Shown here one piece after another: positions 41,061 through 49,178 of a stretch of DNA of 64,000 nt (position 1 is its first letter; each line of letters starts with the position of its first letter). The position numbers and the translations under genes were made by a program. Source of the stretch: Acetobacterium wieringae. Lineage in GTDB: Bacteria; Bacillota; Clostridia; Eubacteriales; Eubacteriaceae. The DNA lies in NCBI RefSeq assembly GCF_026646375.1, contig NZ_JAIPPU010000002.1, forward strand, positions 124,001 to 188,000, written 5' to 3'. The notes below the pieces were generated by a model. The model ran no database searches. It saw nothing but the letters and a program-made list of their open reading frames with translations, and was not told the DNA's origin.

Positions 41061-41084
41061 AAAAACACCAGCAAGCTGGTGTTT
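41061..41084 (-). terminator. Terminator of the 187-residue envelope protein gene
   Basis: On the minus strand AAACACCAGC/GCTGGTGTTT followed by T tract (41063-41084), immediately past the stop at 41093. Confidence 0.8.
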
Positions 41085-41092
41085 GATCGATT

Positions 41093-41656
41093 TTATTTTA
41101 AATGGACTTTTAAGGCCGTCAACATCGTTGCAAAATCCTTTGTTTCCGATAGCGGCACCGTAACTTCCACGCTTTTTATCCCGCTGGCATTTTTGTTGTT
41201 ACTTAAGTTCTTATATGCCGTAATGACACTTTCTGCATCATCCAATGATGTCATCGTCCCAATTCTTTCACCATCGACTAAAACAGCTGCGCCATCTACA
41301 TAAAGCGCAATCCCCTTACTGTTTAAGACATTAACACAGGTATCAAAATCCATGGGATTCTCTACCCGTGCCGGAATCAGTTCAAAACCATTACCCAAAT
41401 GAATATTATCGTAATTGTAACATTCCCTGAGGTTTGTTTCAATTCGATCAACTGCCGATTTAAATACGCCTGACGTCTGCACATAACCAAGACTTTCGCC
41501 ATGATAAAAAACTTCATACCCCTGGGTTTGAGCACTAACAACTCCCACTGATGCCAAAATAAATAAAATCATAATGGTGACAATACTACTGCGCTGTCGC
41601 TTTCTTTTTCGTTGTATTCGTCGTTTTTCTCTTTCAATCTTTACAGTCTCGTCCAT
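41093..41656 (-). CDS. Single-pass envelope protein with YV-x-G repeats
   Basis: A 187-residue protein: very basic cytoplasmic N-terminus (KREKRRIQRKRKRQR type), one membrane helix (about residues 25-42), then an extracellular part. The region after the helix, AQTQGYEVFYHGESLGYV, closely matches AQTRAYEVIYKGTSIGYV in the M23-domain protein encoded next door. A second related unit occurs at ALYVDGAAVLVDGERIGTM. The gene therefore looks like an M23-type wall protein without its peptidase domain: a truncated paralogue or a stand-alone wall-binding module. No enzymatic motif is seen. TTACCTCTTG-like spacing upstream gives a modest ribosome site (CAAGAGGTAA). Confidence 0.7.
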   Translation of the reverse strand: MDETVKIEREKRRIQRKRKRQRSSIVTIMILFILASVGVVSAQTQGYEVFYHGESLGYVQTSGVFKSAVDRIETNLRECYNYDNIHLGNGFELIPARVENPMDFDTCVNVLNSKGIALYVDGAAVLVDGERIGTMTSLDDAESVITAYKNLSNNKNASGIKSVEVTVPLSETKDFATMLTALKVHLK

Positions 41657-41742
41657 TTATTTACCTCTTGTAGTTATTCGTTACGTTTTCGTTACATAAT
41701 GATACCATATCTTTATATGTTCTGCAAGATTTTTGGTAAAAA

Positions 41743-41765
41743 AAAGACACCGTCATTTCGGTAAC
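41743..41765 (-). terminator. Weak terminator-like hairpin after the M23 gene
   Basis: On the minus strand ACCG-AAATGA-CGGT leads into GTC and T8. A close variant (CACTG-AAATGA-CAGTG) occurs on the other side of the palindromic repeat, near 41910-41925, so the repeat appears to split a duplicated hairpin. Confidence 0.45.
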
Positions 41766-41790
41766 TGAGACTGTCAAAAAAGATAACCCA

Positions 41791-41888
41791 GTACCGACAA
41801 TTGTTATATCATGTTGTGCGCATCGGAGCGGACACGGCAGAGCCTGTCCGATTCCGCAGCGTACAACAGATTAATAATTGGTCGGTAC
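41791..41888. repeat. GTACCGAC palindromic repeat, copy A
   Basis: A ~98-bp imperfect palindrome with outer arms GTACCGACAATTGTTA / TAATAATTGGTCGGTAC and inner arms TGTTGTGCGC / GCGTACAACA (one G-T wobble), then a C/G-rich central stem. It lies between two minus-strand cell-envelope genes. No coding capacity. Confidence 0.9.
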
Positions 41889-41936
41889 GGGAGTTTTGCG
41901 ACAACCTCAGTCACTGTCATTTCAGTGTCTTTTGGT

Positions 41937-43283
41937 TTAAATATAATCGCCGGTACTGATATTGAAGTAGTTGCCAATCGGCTGGGCTTCATCATTGACC
42001 CGTACTTCAAAGTGAACATGATTAGCGGTGGACGACCCGGTCGATCCCATTCCCCCGATACGCTGACCCTGAGAAACCGTCTGACCTTCTACTACATCCA
42101 CAGAACTGAAGTGTCCATAAAGGGTTGAATAGCCGTTACCATGATCAATGATCACACACTTGCCGTAACCGCCATACCAGCTGGACAAGGTGACCGTTCC
42201 TGAGGCCGCTGCATAAACGGCGGTTCCTTCGCTGTTTAAGATATCAACCGCAGCCGCTCGATAATGGTTGCTGTAGTAGCCGCCATCGTAGTCGCGGAGA
42301 ATTTCTCCTACCCGGCCACTGGCCGGAAGCATAAACTGAGCCTGCGGTGTCTCATTGGCCAGTTCTTCCGCTGGAGTTTCAGCAGCTGGAGCTTCAACCA
42401 CTGGTACCTCAGCAACCGGTTCTTCCGGAATTTCAGTAACCGGTGATGCGGTCGTGTTGTTTTCCTCTGCTGGCGCTTCATTAGCTGGCTCTTCTAACAC
42501 AGGCGTATCCACCGCCGGTACTTCATCTGCCGGAGGTGTCTCCAGCTGAATATCCTCAGCAACAACCTCAGTCATCGGTGCTTCGATAACGGGTACATCT
42601 TCAACCGGCACCTCTGTCATGACCGCCGCGACTTCTTCCTCAGGATTTACCGGTGTCTCCGACGTATGACTCGCAGCCCCACTGGCAGTGGTTATCTCCG
42701 GTTCAAGGATTGGTTCTTCTTCGACAGTTTCAACCGAAGCGGTTTGAAGCGTTTCGGCATCTGTTATGGATGTTTCCGGAGAAGCTGCAGCTGGTTCCGG
42801 GTTATCAACTCGGGCAACCAAAACCTCTGGCTCATTATTCTTATCCTGAGTCCTGATGGCAGTTATGACTTGGGTTACTTCTTCTGTTGTCAAAAAATCC
42901 GTTGATCGGGCTGTCCGGATTTCATAATCACTACCTTCCCGGTTTCTTCGTCCACTTTTATTAGCACTGGTATCTTGTACTGCTGCTTCCAGCACTTCCA
43001 GACTATCAACATAACCAATACTGGTACCTTTGTAAATCACCTCGTAGGCCCGAGTTTGGGCATCGACTGCTCCGGCTCCCACTAATACAAAAAAAGTACA
43101 AACCACTACTGCGGAGCCCCGCATTTTAAACAGTCGTTTTTTGTTTTTATTCAACGTTTCCCTGTGATTGACATGTTCAATCTCTACGAATTCATCATGT
43201 TCAACTTGCTTGGTCGACCAATTAAACCGGTATTTTTTAATTCTTGCTCGGACTTTTTCAAAAAAATTCTGAGTTTTTTCCAT
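41937..43283 (-). CDS. M23 (LytM-type) peptidase-like cell-wall protein
   Basis: A 448-residue protein. A basic cytoplasmic N-terminus and membrane helix (about residues 50-70) precede a YV-type module (AQTRAYEVIYKGTSIGYV), a long Pro/Ala/Glu/Val low-complexity linker (about 145-310, repeats such as EEPVAEVPVVEAPAA) and a C-terminal M23 domain (about 325-440). The second zinc motif HVHFEV and the YGHFSSV histidine are intact. In the first motif the aspartate (AAAVDI) is present, but the usual H-x-x-x-D histidine is alanine; a histidine lies three residues further out. It may be catalytically impaired, like EnvC/NlpD. GGAGGAGAGG precedes the ATG. Confidence 0.85.
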   Translation of the reverse strand: MEKTQNFFEKVRARIKKYRFNWSTKQVEHDEFVEIEHVNHRETLNKNKKRLFKMRGSAVVVCTFFVLVGAGAVDAQTRAYEVIYKGTSIGYVDSLEVLEAAVQDTSANKSGRRNREGSDYEIRTARSTDFLTTEEVTQVITAIRTQDKNNEPEVLVARVDNPEPAAASPETSITDAETLQTASVETVEEEPILEPEITTASGAASHTSETPVNPEEEVAAVMTEVPVEDVPVIEAPMTEVVAEDIQLETPPADEVPAVDTPVLEEPANEAPAEENNTTASPVTEIPEEPVAEVPVVEAPAAETPAEELANETPQAQFMLPASGRVGEILRDYDGGYYSNHYRAAAVDILNSEGTAVYAAASGTVTLSSWYGGYGKCVIIDHGNGYSTLYGHFSSVDVVEGQTVSQGQRIGGMGSTGSSTANHVHFEVRVNDEAQPIGNYFNISTGDYI

Positions 43284-43433
43284 GCCTCTCCTCCTGTTAC
43301 AATTTATTTACAATTATGATACCATATCGTTTTATATTTTACAAGTATTTTGTATGTCTAAAGGTTTTTTATTCTCAATGGTATTCGTTTCATAAATCAG
43401 GAAGAAAAGGTGTGATTCTAAAAACTGCTGCAA

Positions 43434-44741
43434 CTATTCACTATCGTTCCAGCCTAAAATTTTAATCAATCTCAAATCTGAATAACCATAGGCGCTGGCC
43501 GGATAATTGATTCGATCCGTGGTATTCGAATTAATGAGATAATCTGCCAGTTTTCCATCGCTGTCAGTAATCACATCTGTAATGATAACTGAATGGAGCC
43601 AGTCTCCATCTTGTCCATATTGTAATACGTCACCAACCGATCCCGAATAGACGTTCTCATCAACACATGCCACCAGTCCATAGCCGTCATTTTCGCTGGC
43701 GTAGGTGTAAAACTCCTCAACCCCAGTCCAGGCAGGGCTCCGACCCCATTCCACTTCATCCAGATCCACTTCTTCGCCGTACCACTTCCACTGGGTATTG
43801 TTGTCACCGTCGCTGTCCATAGGGATTCCACCAGCAAAAAGACACTGTGAAATATAGTTGTTGCAGTTACCACCATAACGATCATAAATGCCATACGCAT
43901 CATTTCGCTCTACTTCAATGGCATCGACCCAGGTCATGGCGTAATCCAGCGCCGCATCAGCGTCATAGTCATTATCCGCTTCTACTGTCGCGCTTTCCCA
44001 TGCCCCTGTGTTGAAGTCATCCTTTTCCCAGGCCAGCGCCTCGACAACAGCCAATGCATTAATCAGCAATTCATCCGCCACCACCTCGGGATCGTCATAA
44101 CTGTCTTCAATTGCCTCTTCCAGCATTAAAAAGCTGTCCTCTTCTTTATAATGTTCAGTGATCACATATCCATCAGCAGTCTCTATGAGATAAAAGGTGT
44201 GGGTAATCCCGGAACTGGAAGACGCTACATCAGGGATAAAGGCAAAGTTGACGGTATGGTCTTCCAACAGAACTACTTCGACCTCATCCAGCTCGGTATC
44301 AACGCTTGTCACAGTCAAGCCAATTTGATAGTCACTTATTCTCAGATCATTACTCTGGCTTTGTCGCAGTTGGATCAGATAGTCCATGGCGCTTTGATTG
44401 ATCCATGCATTTTCACTGCTGGGCTCGGCAAAAATCCCAGAAAGATCCTCCGTTTTCAGATTGGCCATGGCACGAAAATAGATTTGAAAATAGTCATTTA
44501 TCGGTTTTAGCATGGCACTATCAATTGTTTCGTCACTTTCCCGAATTTTTATGTTGCCTCCGGTCTTAGACGTATTATTTTCTGGTTTCGCATCAAAAAT
44601 ACTCGAAGCACTGGTAGCAACAACATCTGAATTTGCCATGACACCGATACATACGACACCCACTGCCATGATCGTCATGAGTGCCAGCCCGATCATTGTT
44701 CGTCTTCGTTTCCGCCTGATGGCATTTTTTCTTCGTTTCAT
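43434..44741 (-). CDS. Exported putative amidase (Amidase_6 / NlpC-P60-like)
   Basis: A 435-residue exported protein. The start at 44741 (MKRRKNAIRRKRRR) follows GAGGTGGGG; the frame extends to 44870 without support. A basic N-terminus and membrane helix (about 15-37) are followed by a globular region (about 70-230) and a C-terminal amidase-like domain (about 280-430). The cysteine-containing motif is YGGNCNNYISQCLFAGG, the candidate histidine is WLHSVII and an Asn/Asp follows in INSNTTDR. The family is thought to cleave or modify wall peptides. It lies upstream of the M23-domain gene in the same direction, suggesting a wall-remodelling unit. Confidence 0.82.
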   Translation of the reverse strand: MKRRKNAIRRKRRRTMIGLALMTIMAVGVVCIGVMANSDVVATSASSIFDAKPENNTSKTGGNIKIRESDETIDSAMLKPINDYFQIYFRAMANLKTEDLSGIFAEPSSENAWINQSAMDYLIQLRQSQSNDLRISDYQIGLTVTSVDTELDEVEVVLLEDHTVNFAFIPDVASSSSGITHTFYLIETADGYVITEHYKEEDSFLMLEEAIEDSYDDPEVVADELLINALAVVEALAWEKDDFNTGAWESATVEADNDYDADAALDYAMTWVDAIEVERNDAYGIYDRYGGNCNNYISQCLFAGGIPMDSDGDNNTQWKWYGEEVDLDEVEWGRSPAWTGVEEFYTYASENDGYGLVACVDENVYSGSVGDVLQYGQDGDWLHSVIITDVITDSDGKLADYLINSNTTDRINYPASAYGYSDLRLIKILGWNDSE

Positions 44742-44882
44742 TTCCCCACCTCTCCAACATTTGTAACAATTATACATCCATAATGTGTACTTCCTGTGAA
44801 CAAACCATGAAGATCTGAAAAAAACTACAAGCAAGTCATTTATTAATACTGTACCACCAAAACCTGACAATAATCCAAAAAA

Positions 44883-44905
44883 TAAAAAAAACAGCTTGCG
44901 CTGTT
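44883..44905 (-). terminator. Terminator of the tRNA operon
   Basis: Minus strand AACAGC-GCAA-GCTGTT followed by T8. Confidence 0.88.
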
Positions 44906-44919
44906 ATCTTTATAAGTGG

Positions 44920-44995
44920 TGGTGCCCAGAGGCGGAATCGAACCACCGACACGGGGATTTTCAGTCCCCTGCTCTACCGACTGAGCTATCTGGGC
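44920..44995 (-). tRNA. tRNA-Phe (GAA)
   Basis: 76 nt with encoded CCA. Acceptor GCCCAGA/TCTGGGC; anticodon loop CTGAAAA gives GAA. Third gene of the Pro-Met-Phe operon. Confidence 0.97.
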
Positions 44996-45020
44996 ATATA
45001 TAAAACTTGGCAAAAAAATA

Positions 45021-45097
45021 TGGTGGGCCTTCAGGGGCTCGAACCCCGGACCTACCGGTTATGAGCCGGTTGCTCTAACCAACTGAGCTAAAGGCCC
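45021..45097 (-). tRNA. tRNA-Met (CAT), elongator type
   Basis: 77 nt with encoded CCA. Acceptor GGGCCTT/GAGGCCC-type stem with G1-C72 paired, unlike initiator tRNA; anticodon loop CTCATAA gives CAT. An Ile-lysidine tRNA cannot be excluded from the anticodon alone, but the body resembles elongator Met. Confidence 0.92.
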
Positions 45098-45118
45098 CCA
45101 AGTAATTTCTAAAAAAAA

Positions 45119-45195
45119 TGGTCGAGGTGAGAGGATTCGAACCTCCGGCCCCATGGTCCCAAACCATGTGCGCTACCAAACTGCGCTACACCTCG
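45119..45195 (-). tRNA. tRNA-Pro (TGG)
   Basis: 77 nt with encoded CCA. Acceptor CGAGGTG/CACCTCG; anticodon loop TTTGGGA gives TGG. First gene of the operon. Confidence 0.97.
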
Positions 45196-45210
45196 ATACA
45201 ATACTTAGCT

Positions 45211-45239
45211 ATTATAAATGTTTTTGTTTCAGCTGTCAA
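45211..45239 (-). promoter_or_regulatory. Consensus sigma-A promoter of the tRNA operon
   Basis: Minus strand TTGACA (45234-45239), 17-base spacer, TATAAT (45211-45216): perfect hexamers, as expected for a stable-RNA operon. Confidence 0.9.
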
Positions 45240-45327
45240 GGACTTTTTTATCTTTGTGCTTTTCGATACGGTTTATCTTTGACGACTTGCTCATTATAGC
45301 ACGATCGCAAACCCTAATGCAAGTCTT

Positions 45328-45368
45328 TTTTTCACAAAAGAATCATTTTTTGATTCTTTTGTGAAAAA
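45328..45368. repeat. Perfect 18-bp inverted repeat
   Basis: TTTTTCACAAAAGAATCA (45328-45345) and its exact reverse complement (45351-45368) are separated by five T residues. It lies just past the P-type ATPase stop and before the tRNA promoter region. There is no T tract after the stem on the ATPase strand, but the extended A/T arms could act as a terminator in either direction. Confidence 0.8.
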
Positions 45369-45381
45369 GCTTTATTCATAT

Positions 45382-47772
45382 CTATTTTTCCAACACGGTT
45401 GCCTTAGCAGCGTTTGGTTCTTTTTCTCGGCGGTTCAGAAAACCCTCAACCTGATTAACCCCCCAGTCAAAAATTCTGATCAAAGGATAGATATCCAAGG
45501 TCGTGATGCCCAACACGATAAACATCACCGGCAAAAAATCCGGAATCGGAGTCAGGAAAAACAAATCTTCCAAAAACAGCACACAGCATAAAAATGAAAC
45601 CGTCATCGCAAAGAATAAGGCCCATCGCTTATTATCAAGTGGCTGGCAGACCCGAAAAAGAATCACTAAGCCAATCAAGCCGGTGGAAATAACCGCCAGA
45701 GTCGAAATTTGCTGATGATCAAGAGACAGATACGCACCGGCAATCATAATCATCACTACATTGAACACCACCGTCAGTGCCCCCGGCAAAGATTTTTTGA
45801 GCACCTTTTCGAGAAAGTTCCCGGTAATCCGGTTCTTATTGGGCTCCAGGGCCAGAAAAACCGAAGGTGCTCCAATTGTCAACGCACTGATCAACGTCAA
45901 TTGAATCGGAACAAACGGATAGGCCTCATTGGCAATGATCACAATCACCGCCAGCAACAGCGAAAACATGGTTTTCACCAAAAATAGCGAAGCTGCCCTG
46001 GTAATATTATTAATAACCCGACGCCCTTCCATCAAGACCCGGGTAAAACTGGCGAAGTTGGAATTAAGTAAGACCAACTGTGAAACCTGGCGCACTGCGT
46101 CGCTGCCTTCGGCCATGGCAATGCTGCAATCCGCTTCTCGCAAAGCCAGTACGTCATTGACCCCATCCCCTGTCATCGCCACGGTATGACCTTGATTTTT
46201 AAGCGATTCAATTAATAATCGTTTCTGCCCCGGGGTTACCCGACCAAAAACCGAATAGTCCTGTGCCGCTTTACGAACATCCTCTTCTGTGGTGAGGGTG
46301 GCGGCATCCACAAAATTATCCCAATCCAGCAAACCTGCCCGATGGGCAACCTGAGATACCGTTACCGGATTATCTCCGGAAATAACCTTGATTGTGACGC
46401 CCTGATTTCTGAAAAACTCGAGGGTCTTCTTGGCTTCCTGACGAATTTTATCGCCCATTGGCAATAGTGCCACCGTTTTGATATGATCCGGCAAGCTACC
46501 GTCATCTTTAAACGGCTCCGAAGCATAACCCAACATTAAAACCCGGTTGCCTTCACTGGCATAACCTTCAACCTTATCCTGAATTTCCGGGTAACGCTCT
46601 TTTAAAATGAATTCCGGTGCCCCAATCACAAAGGTGCCCTGTTCGCTGAAAAAAGCACCACTCCACTTCCGCTCCGAGGAAAACGGAACCACCCGGTCAC
46701 ACTGCCATTTGGGCGCCTCGCCCTTGCAACTTTCACAGAGAGCCCGATACGTGGCATTATCATCATTCAGATTGGCAATCAGAGCCCGGATCGCCTGAAC
46801 CGGATTTTTGTCATGACAAAGGGTTTCCATTGACAAAATTTCCATATTGCCCTCGGTGATGGTTCCGGTTTTATCCAGACAAAGCACATCAACCCGGGCC
46901 AAAGTCTCGATGCAATAAAGCTCCTGAACCAGCGTTTGATGCTGTCCCAACCGGATTACCCCAACAGCCAGGGCGACACTGGTTAACAGTACCAACCCTT
47001 CCGGAATCATCCCGATCAATGCCGCCACCGTCTGGGTAACACCAGCCTGAAGCGGCAACGCCTGGACAATCAGCTGCTTATAGAGTAACAGCAGACCAAT
47101 CGGTACGATAACGATGCTGATGCTTTTCATAATAAAGCCCAGCGCCTTCATAATTTCAGAGTTTGGTTTCTTAGCTACCTTAACAGCGTCAACCAGTTTT
47201 GAGGCATAGTTTTCCAGACCAACCTGAGTCACCAAAACGCTGGCTTCCCCGGAAACCACAAAACTGCCGGACAGCAGCGAATCGCCCTCATATTTCATAA
47301 TCGAATCCGACTCGCCGGTCAACAGCGATTCATTGACTTCCAATTCCCCTTTTACCACCTGAGCATCAGCAGGGATCTGTTTGCCGGCTGTCAAGATCAG
47401 GATATCATCCAATACTATTTTTTCAAAAACGATTTCCTGAGGATTACCCTCCCGCAACACGGTCACATGGGGTTGGGAGATCAGCGAGAGTTTATCAATG
47501 GTTTTTTTTGCCTTGATTTCCTGAACAATGCCAATTAAGGTATTAATAACAACAACATTAATAAACAATAGATTTTGAAAGGACTCAACAAAAATAACCA
47601 TCAAGGCCAGGATGATGTTAAGTATATTAAACAAAGTTAAGCTATTGTCTTTGACAATTCTGCCGATGGTTTTTGTTTTGGATTGGGGTTGGATATTAAC
47701 CTTCCCGGCCGCTATCCTTTCTTCAACCTGGACTTGCGTCAGTCCAATTTCAAGGTTGATGTTATTTTCCAT
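45382..47772 (-). CDS. P-type cation-transporting ATPase (CtpE-like)
   Basis: A 796-residue P-type ATPase. It lacks N-terminal metal-binding repeats and has the actuator motif NESLLTGESDSI, the phosphorylated aspartate in LCLDKTGTITEGN (near residue 300), the nucleotide-domain ERKWSGA, and the hinge motif MTGDGVNDVLALREADCSIAM. About ten membrane helices are present, with PEGL (IPEGLVLLTS) in the transmembrane ion-binding segment. Domain layout and motif wording resemble the CtpE/YkgE-type calcium-associated group rather than Kdp or heavy-metal pumps; the ion is not certain. GGGAGGA precedes the ATG. It is monocistronic. Confidence 0.88.
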   Translation of the reverse strand: MENNINLEIGLTQVQVEERIAAGKVNIQPQSKTKTIGRIVKDNSLTLFNILNIILALMVIFVESFQNLLFINVVVINTLIGIVQEIKAKKTIDKLSLISQPHVTVLREGNPQEIVFEKIVLDDILILTAGKQIPADAQVVKGELEVNESLLTGESDSIMKYEGDSLLSGSFVVSGEASVLVTQVGLENYASKLVDAVKVAKKPNSEIMKALGFIMKSISIVIVPIGLLLLYKQLIVQALPLQAGVTQTVAALIGMIPEGLVLLTSVALAVGVIRLGQHQTLVQELYCIETLARVDVLCLDKTGTITEGNMEILSMETLCHDKNPVQAIRALIANLNDDNATYRALCESCKGEAPKWQCDRVVPFSSERKWSGAFFSEQGTFVIGAPEFILKERYPEIQDKVEGYASEGNRVLMLGYASEPFKDDGSLPDHIKTVALLPMGDKIRQEAKKTLEFFRNQGVTIKVISGDNPVTVSQVAHRAGLLDWDNFVDAATLTTEEDVRKAAQDYSVFGRVTPGQKRLLIESLKNQGHTVAMTGDGVNDVLALREADCSIAMAEGSDAVRQVSQLVLLNSNFASFTRVLMEGRRVINNITRAASLFLVKTMFSLLLAVIVIIANEAYPFVPIQLTLISALTIGAPSVFLALEPNKNRITGNFLEKVLKKSLPGALTVVFNVVMIMIAGAYLSLDHQQISTLAVISTGLIGLVILFRVCQPLDNKRWALFFAMTVSFLCCVLFLEDLFFLTPIPDFLPVMFIVLGITTLDIYPLIRIFDWGVNQVEGFLNRREKEPNAAKATVLEK

Positions 47773-47884
47773 TGAGTCCTCCCGGTAATTTATTCACTGC
47801 TGCGATTATATCACCACAATCTTAAAATACCTTATAGCTGCCCGCTGTCTTAAAATACCGTTCACATAATATACAGCAAACGTA

Positions 47885-47984
47885 GTACCGACAATTGTTA
47901 CATCATGTTGTACGCATCGGGGCGAACAGGTTGATAAACCTGTCCGATCCCGCAGCGAACAACAGATTAACAATTGGTCGGTAC
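47885..47984. repeat. GTACCGAC palindromic repeat, copy B
   Basis: A 100-bp copy with outer arms GTACCGACAATTGTTA / TAACAATTGGTCGGTAC, inner arms TGTTGTACGC / GCGAACAACA (one mismatch) and a central stem with CGAACAGG / CCTGTCCG. It lies in the 304-base gap between yqeY and the P-type ATPase gene, which otherwise holds only the yqeY terminator. Confidence 0.92.
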
Positions 47985-48017
47985 GGTACTACGGAACAAA
48001 ACCTCGATTTTTAGACA

Positions 48018-48052
48018 AAAAAAGAAGCCTGTCCCAGGGACAAACCTCTTCA
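48018..48052 (-). terminator. Terminator of the rpsU-yqeY transcript
   Basis: Minus strand GAAG...TTTGTCCC / GGGACAGGCTTC, an imperfect stem with a small bulge, followed by T7. Confidence 0.75.
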
Positions 48053-48076
48053 TATGTGTAGTCATAATATTTTTTG

Positions 48077-48520
48077 CTATGCCAGACTTTCTCTGACCAC
48101 TTGATTCACAAGCTTACCATCCGCCCGACCTTTAACCTTCGGCATCAGGGCACTCATTATTTTTCCCATGTCTTTGGCATCAACAGCACCGGTTTCTGTT
48201 ATTGTTTCAGCCACAATTACTTTGATTTCATCAAGTGTTAATTGTGTAGGAAGGTAGCTCTCGATAATTACTATTTCTTCGCGAGCCTGCTGGATTAAAT
48301 CGTCTCTTTGAGCTTTCTCAAACTCAGCCAGGCCATCCCGACGTTGTTTGAGCTGTTTGGCAATAATTTCAAGAATCTGGTCATCTGCCAGTTCCACTTG
48401 CTGATCCTTCTCGACTTGTAAAATAGCCGCCCGAATCATGGTAACGGTCGATTTCTTGACCTTATCCTTTTCCTTCATTGCTGTTTTTAAGTCAGCCTGT
48501 AATTGATCCTTTAATGCCAA
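48077..48520 (-). CDS. yqeY: GatB/YqeY-domain protein
   Basis: A 147-residue YqeY protein, related to the tail domain of the GatB amidotransferase subunit: N-terminal four-helix part (LQADLKTAMKEKDKVKKSTVTMIRAAI) and C-terminal domain (GKIMSALMPKVKGRADGKLVNQVV). Its biochemical role is unsettled. A TTG start at 48520 with AGGA nine bases upstream follows rpsU by 11 bases, the arrangement typical of Bacillota. Confidence 0.92.
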   Translation of the reverse strand: MALKDQLQADLKTAMKEKDKVKKSTVTMIRAAILQVEKDQQVELADDQILEIIAKQLKQRRDGLAEFEKAQRDDLIQQAREEIVIIESYLPTQLTLDEIKVIVAETITETGAVDAKDMGKIMSALMPKVKGRADGKLVNQVVRESLA

Positions 48521-48531
48521 TTAGTCACATC

Positions 48532-48714
48532 CTATCTTTTTTTCATCTTTCTTTTTCTAGCTGCTTCTGATTTTCTTTTTCGCTTTACGCTTGGCTTTTC
48601 ATAATGCTCTCTTTTGCGAATTTCAGACATAACCCCAGCCATTGCAGTTTTTCTTTTGAAACGTCGCAATGCACTTTCGAGTGTTTCATTTTCTTTGATT
48701 TTTACTTCAGACAT
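48532..48714 (-). CDS. rpsU: 30S ribosomal protein S21
   Basis: A 60-residue S21 ([20 protein letters not shown], then a very basic Lys/Arg tail). The ATG at 48714 follows a run of eight G residues; a TTG two codons earlier would overlap it. S21 acts in translation initiation at the anti-Shine-Dalgarno end of 16S rRNA. Confidence 0.96.
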   Translation of the reverse strand: MSEVKIKENETLESALRRFKRKTAMAGVMSEIRKREHYEKPSVKRKRKSEAARKRKMKKR

Positions 48715-48820
48715 TTTCAACCCCCCCCTCTAATCCGTTGCTAATTTCCGGTATTGTCAATCAACATGGTATGAGTCAAACTTTATTATACGCAATATTT
48801 AGAGCGCTGTCAATTATTTT

Positions 48821-49165
48821 TCAGCCTGGTGGCCATAATAATGGTCGGCCGCCCAATAAATGATAATGCAGATGCGGAACGGTCTGATTACCATCCTTAC
48901 CGCAATTATTCACCAGTCGAAAACCACTCTCGGCAATCCCCGTTTTAAGGGCAATCCGATTGGCTACCGTATGAACATGGCAAATAATATCATTGCCTGC
49001 CTGAACCGACAGGATCGAATCAAAATGTTCTTTGGGGATAATAATCACATGAACCGGGGCCTGGGGCGCAATATCGTTAAAGGCGATGACCCGGTCATCT
49101 TCATAAACCACATCGGCGGGAATTTCCTTATTGACGATCTTACAAAAAATACAGTCTTGGGACAT
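48821..49165 (-). CDS. HIT-family nucleotide hydrolase
   Basis: A 114-residue histidine-triad protein (PKCI/HinT branch): CIFCKIVNKEIPADVVYED at the N-terminus and the catalytic triad HLHYHLLGGRPL at the C-terminus. It hydrolyses nucleoside phosphoramidates or aminoacyl-AMP. AAGGAGGAAG precedes the ATG. It follows mtaB by 13 bases in the translation operon. Confidence 0.95.
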   Translation of the reverse strand: MSQDCIFCKIVNKEIPADVVYEDDRVIAFNDIAPQAPVHVIIIPKEHFDSILSVQAGNDIICHVHTVANRIALKTGIAESGFRLVNNCGKDGNQTVPHLHYHLLGGRPLLWPPG

Positions 49166-49178
49166 ATCTTCCTCCTTA

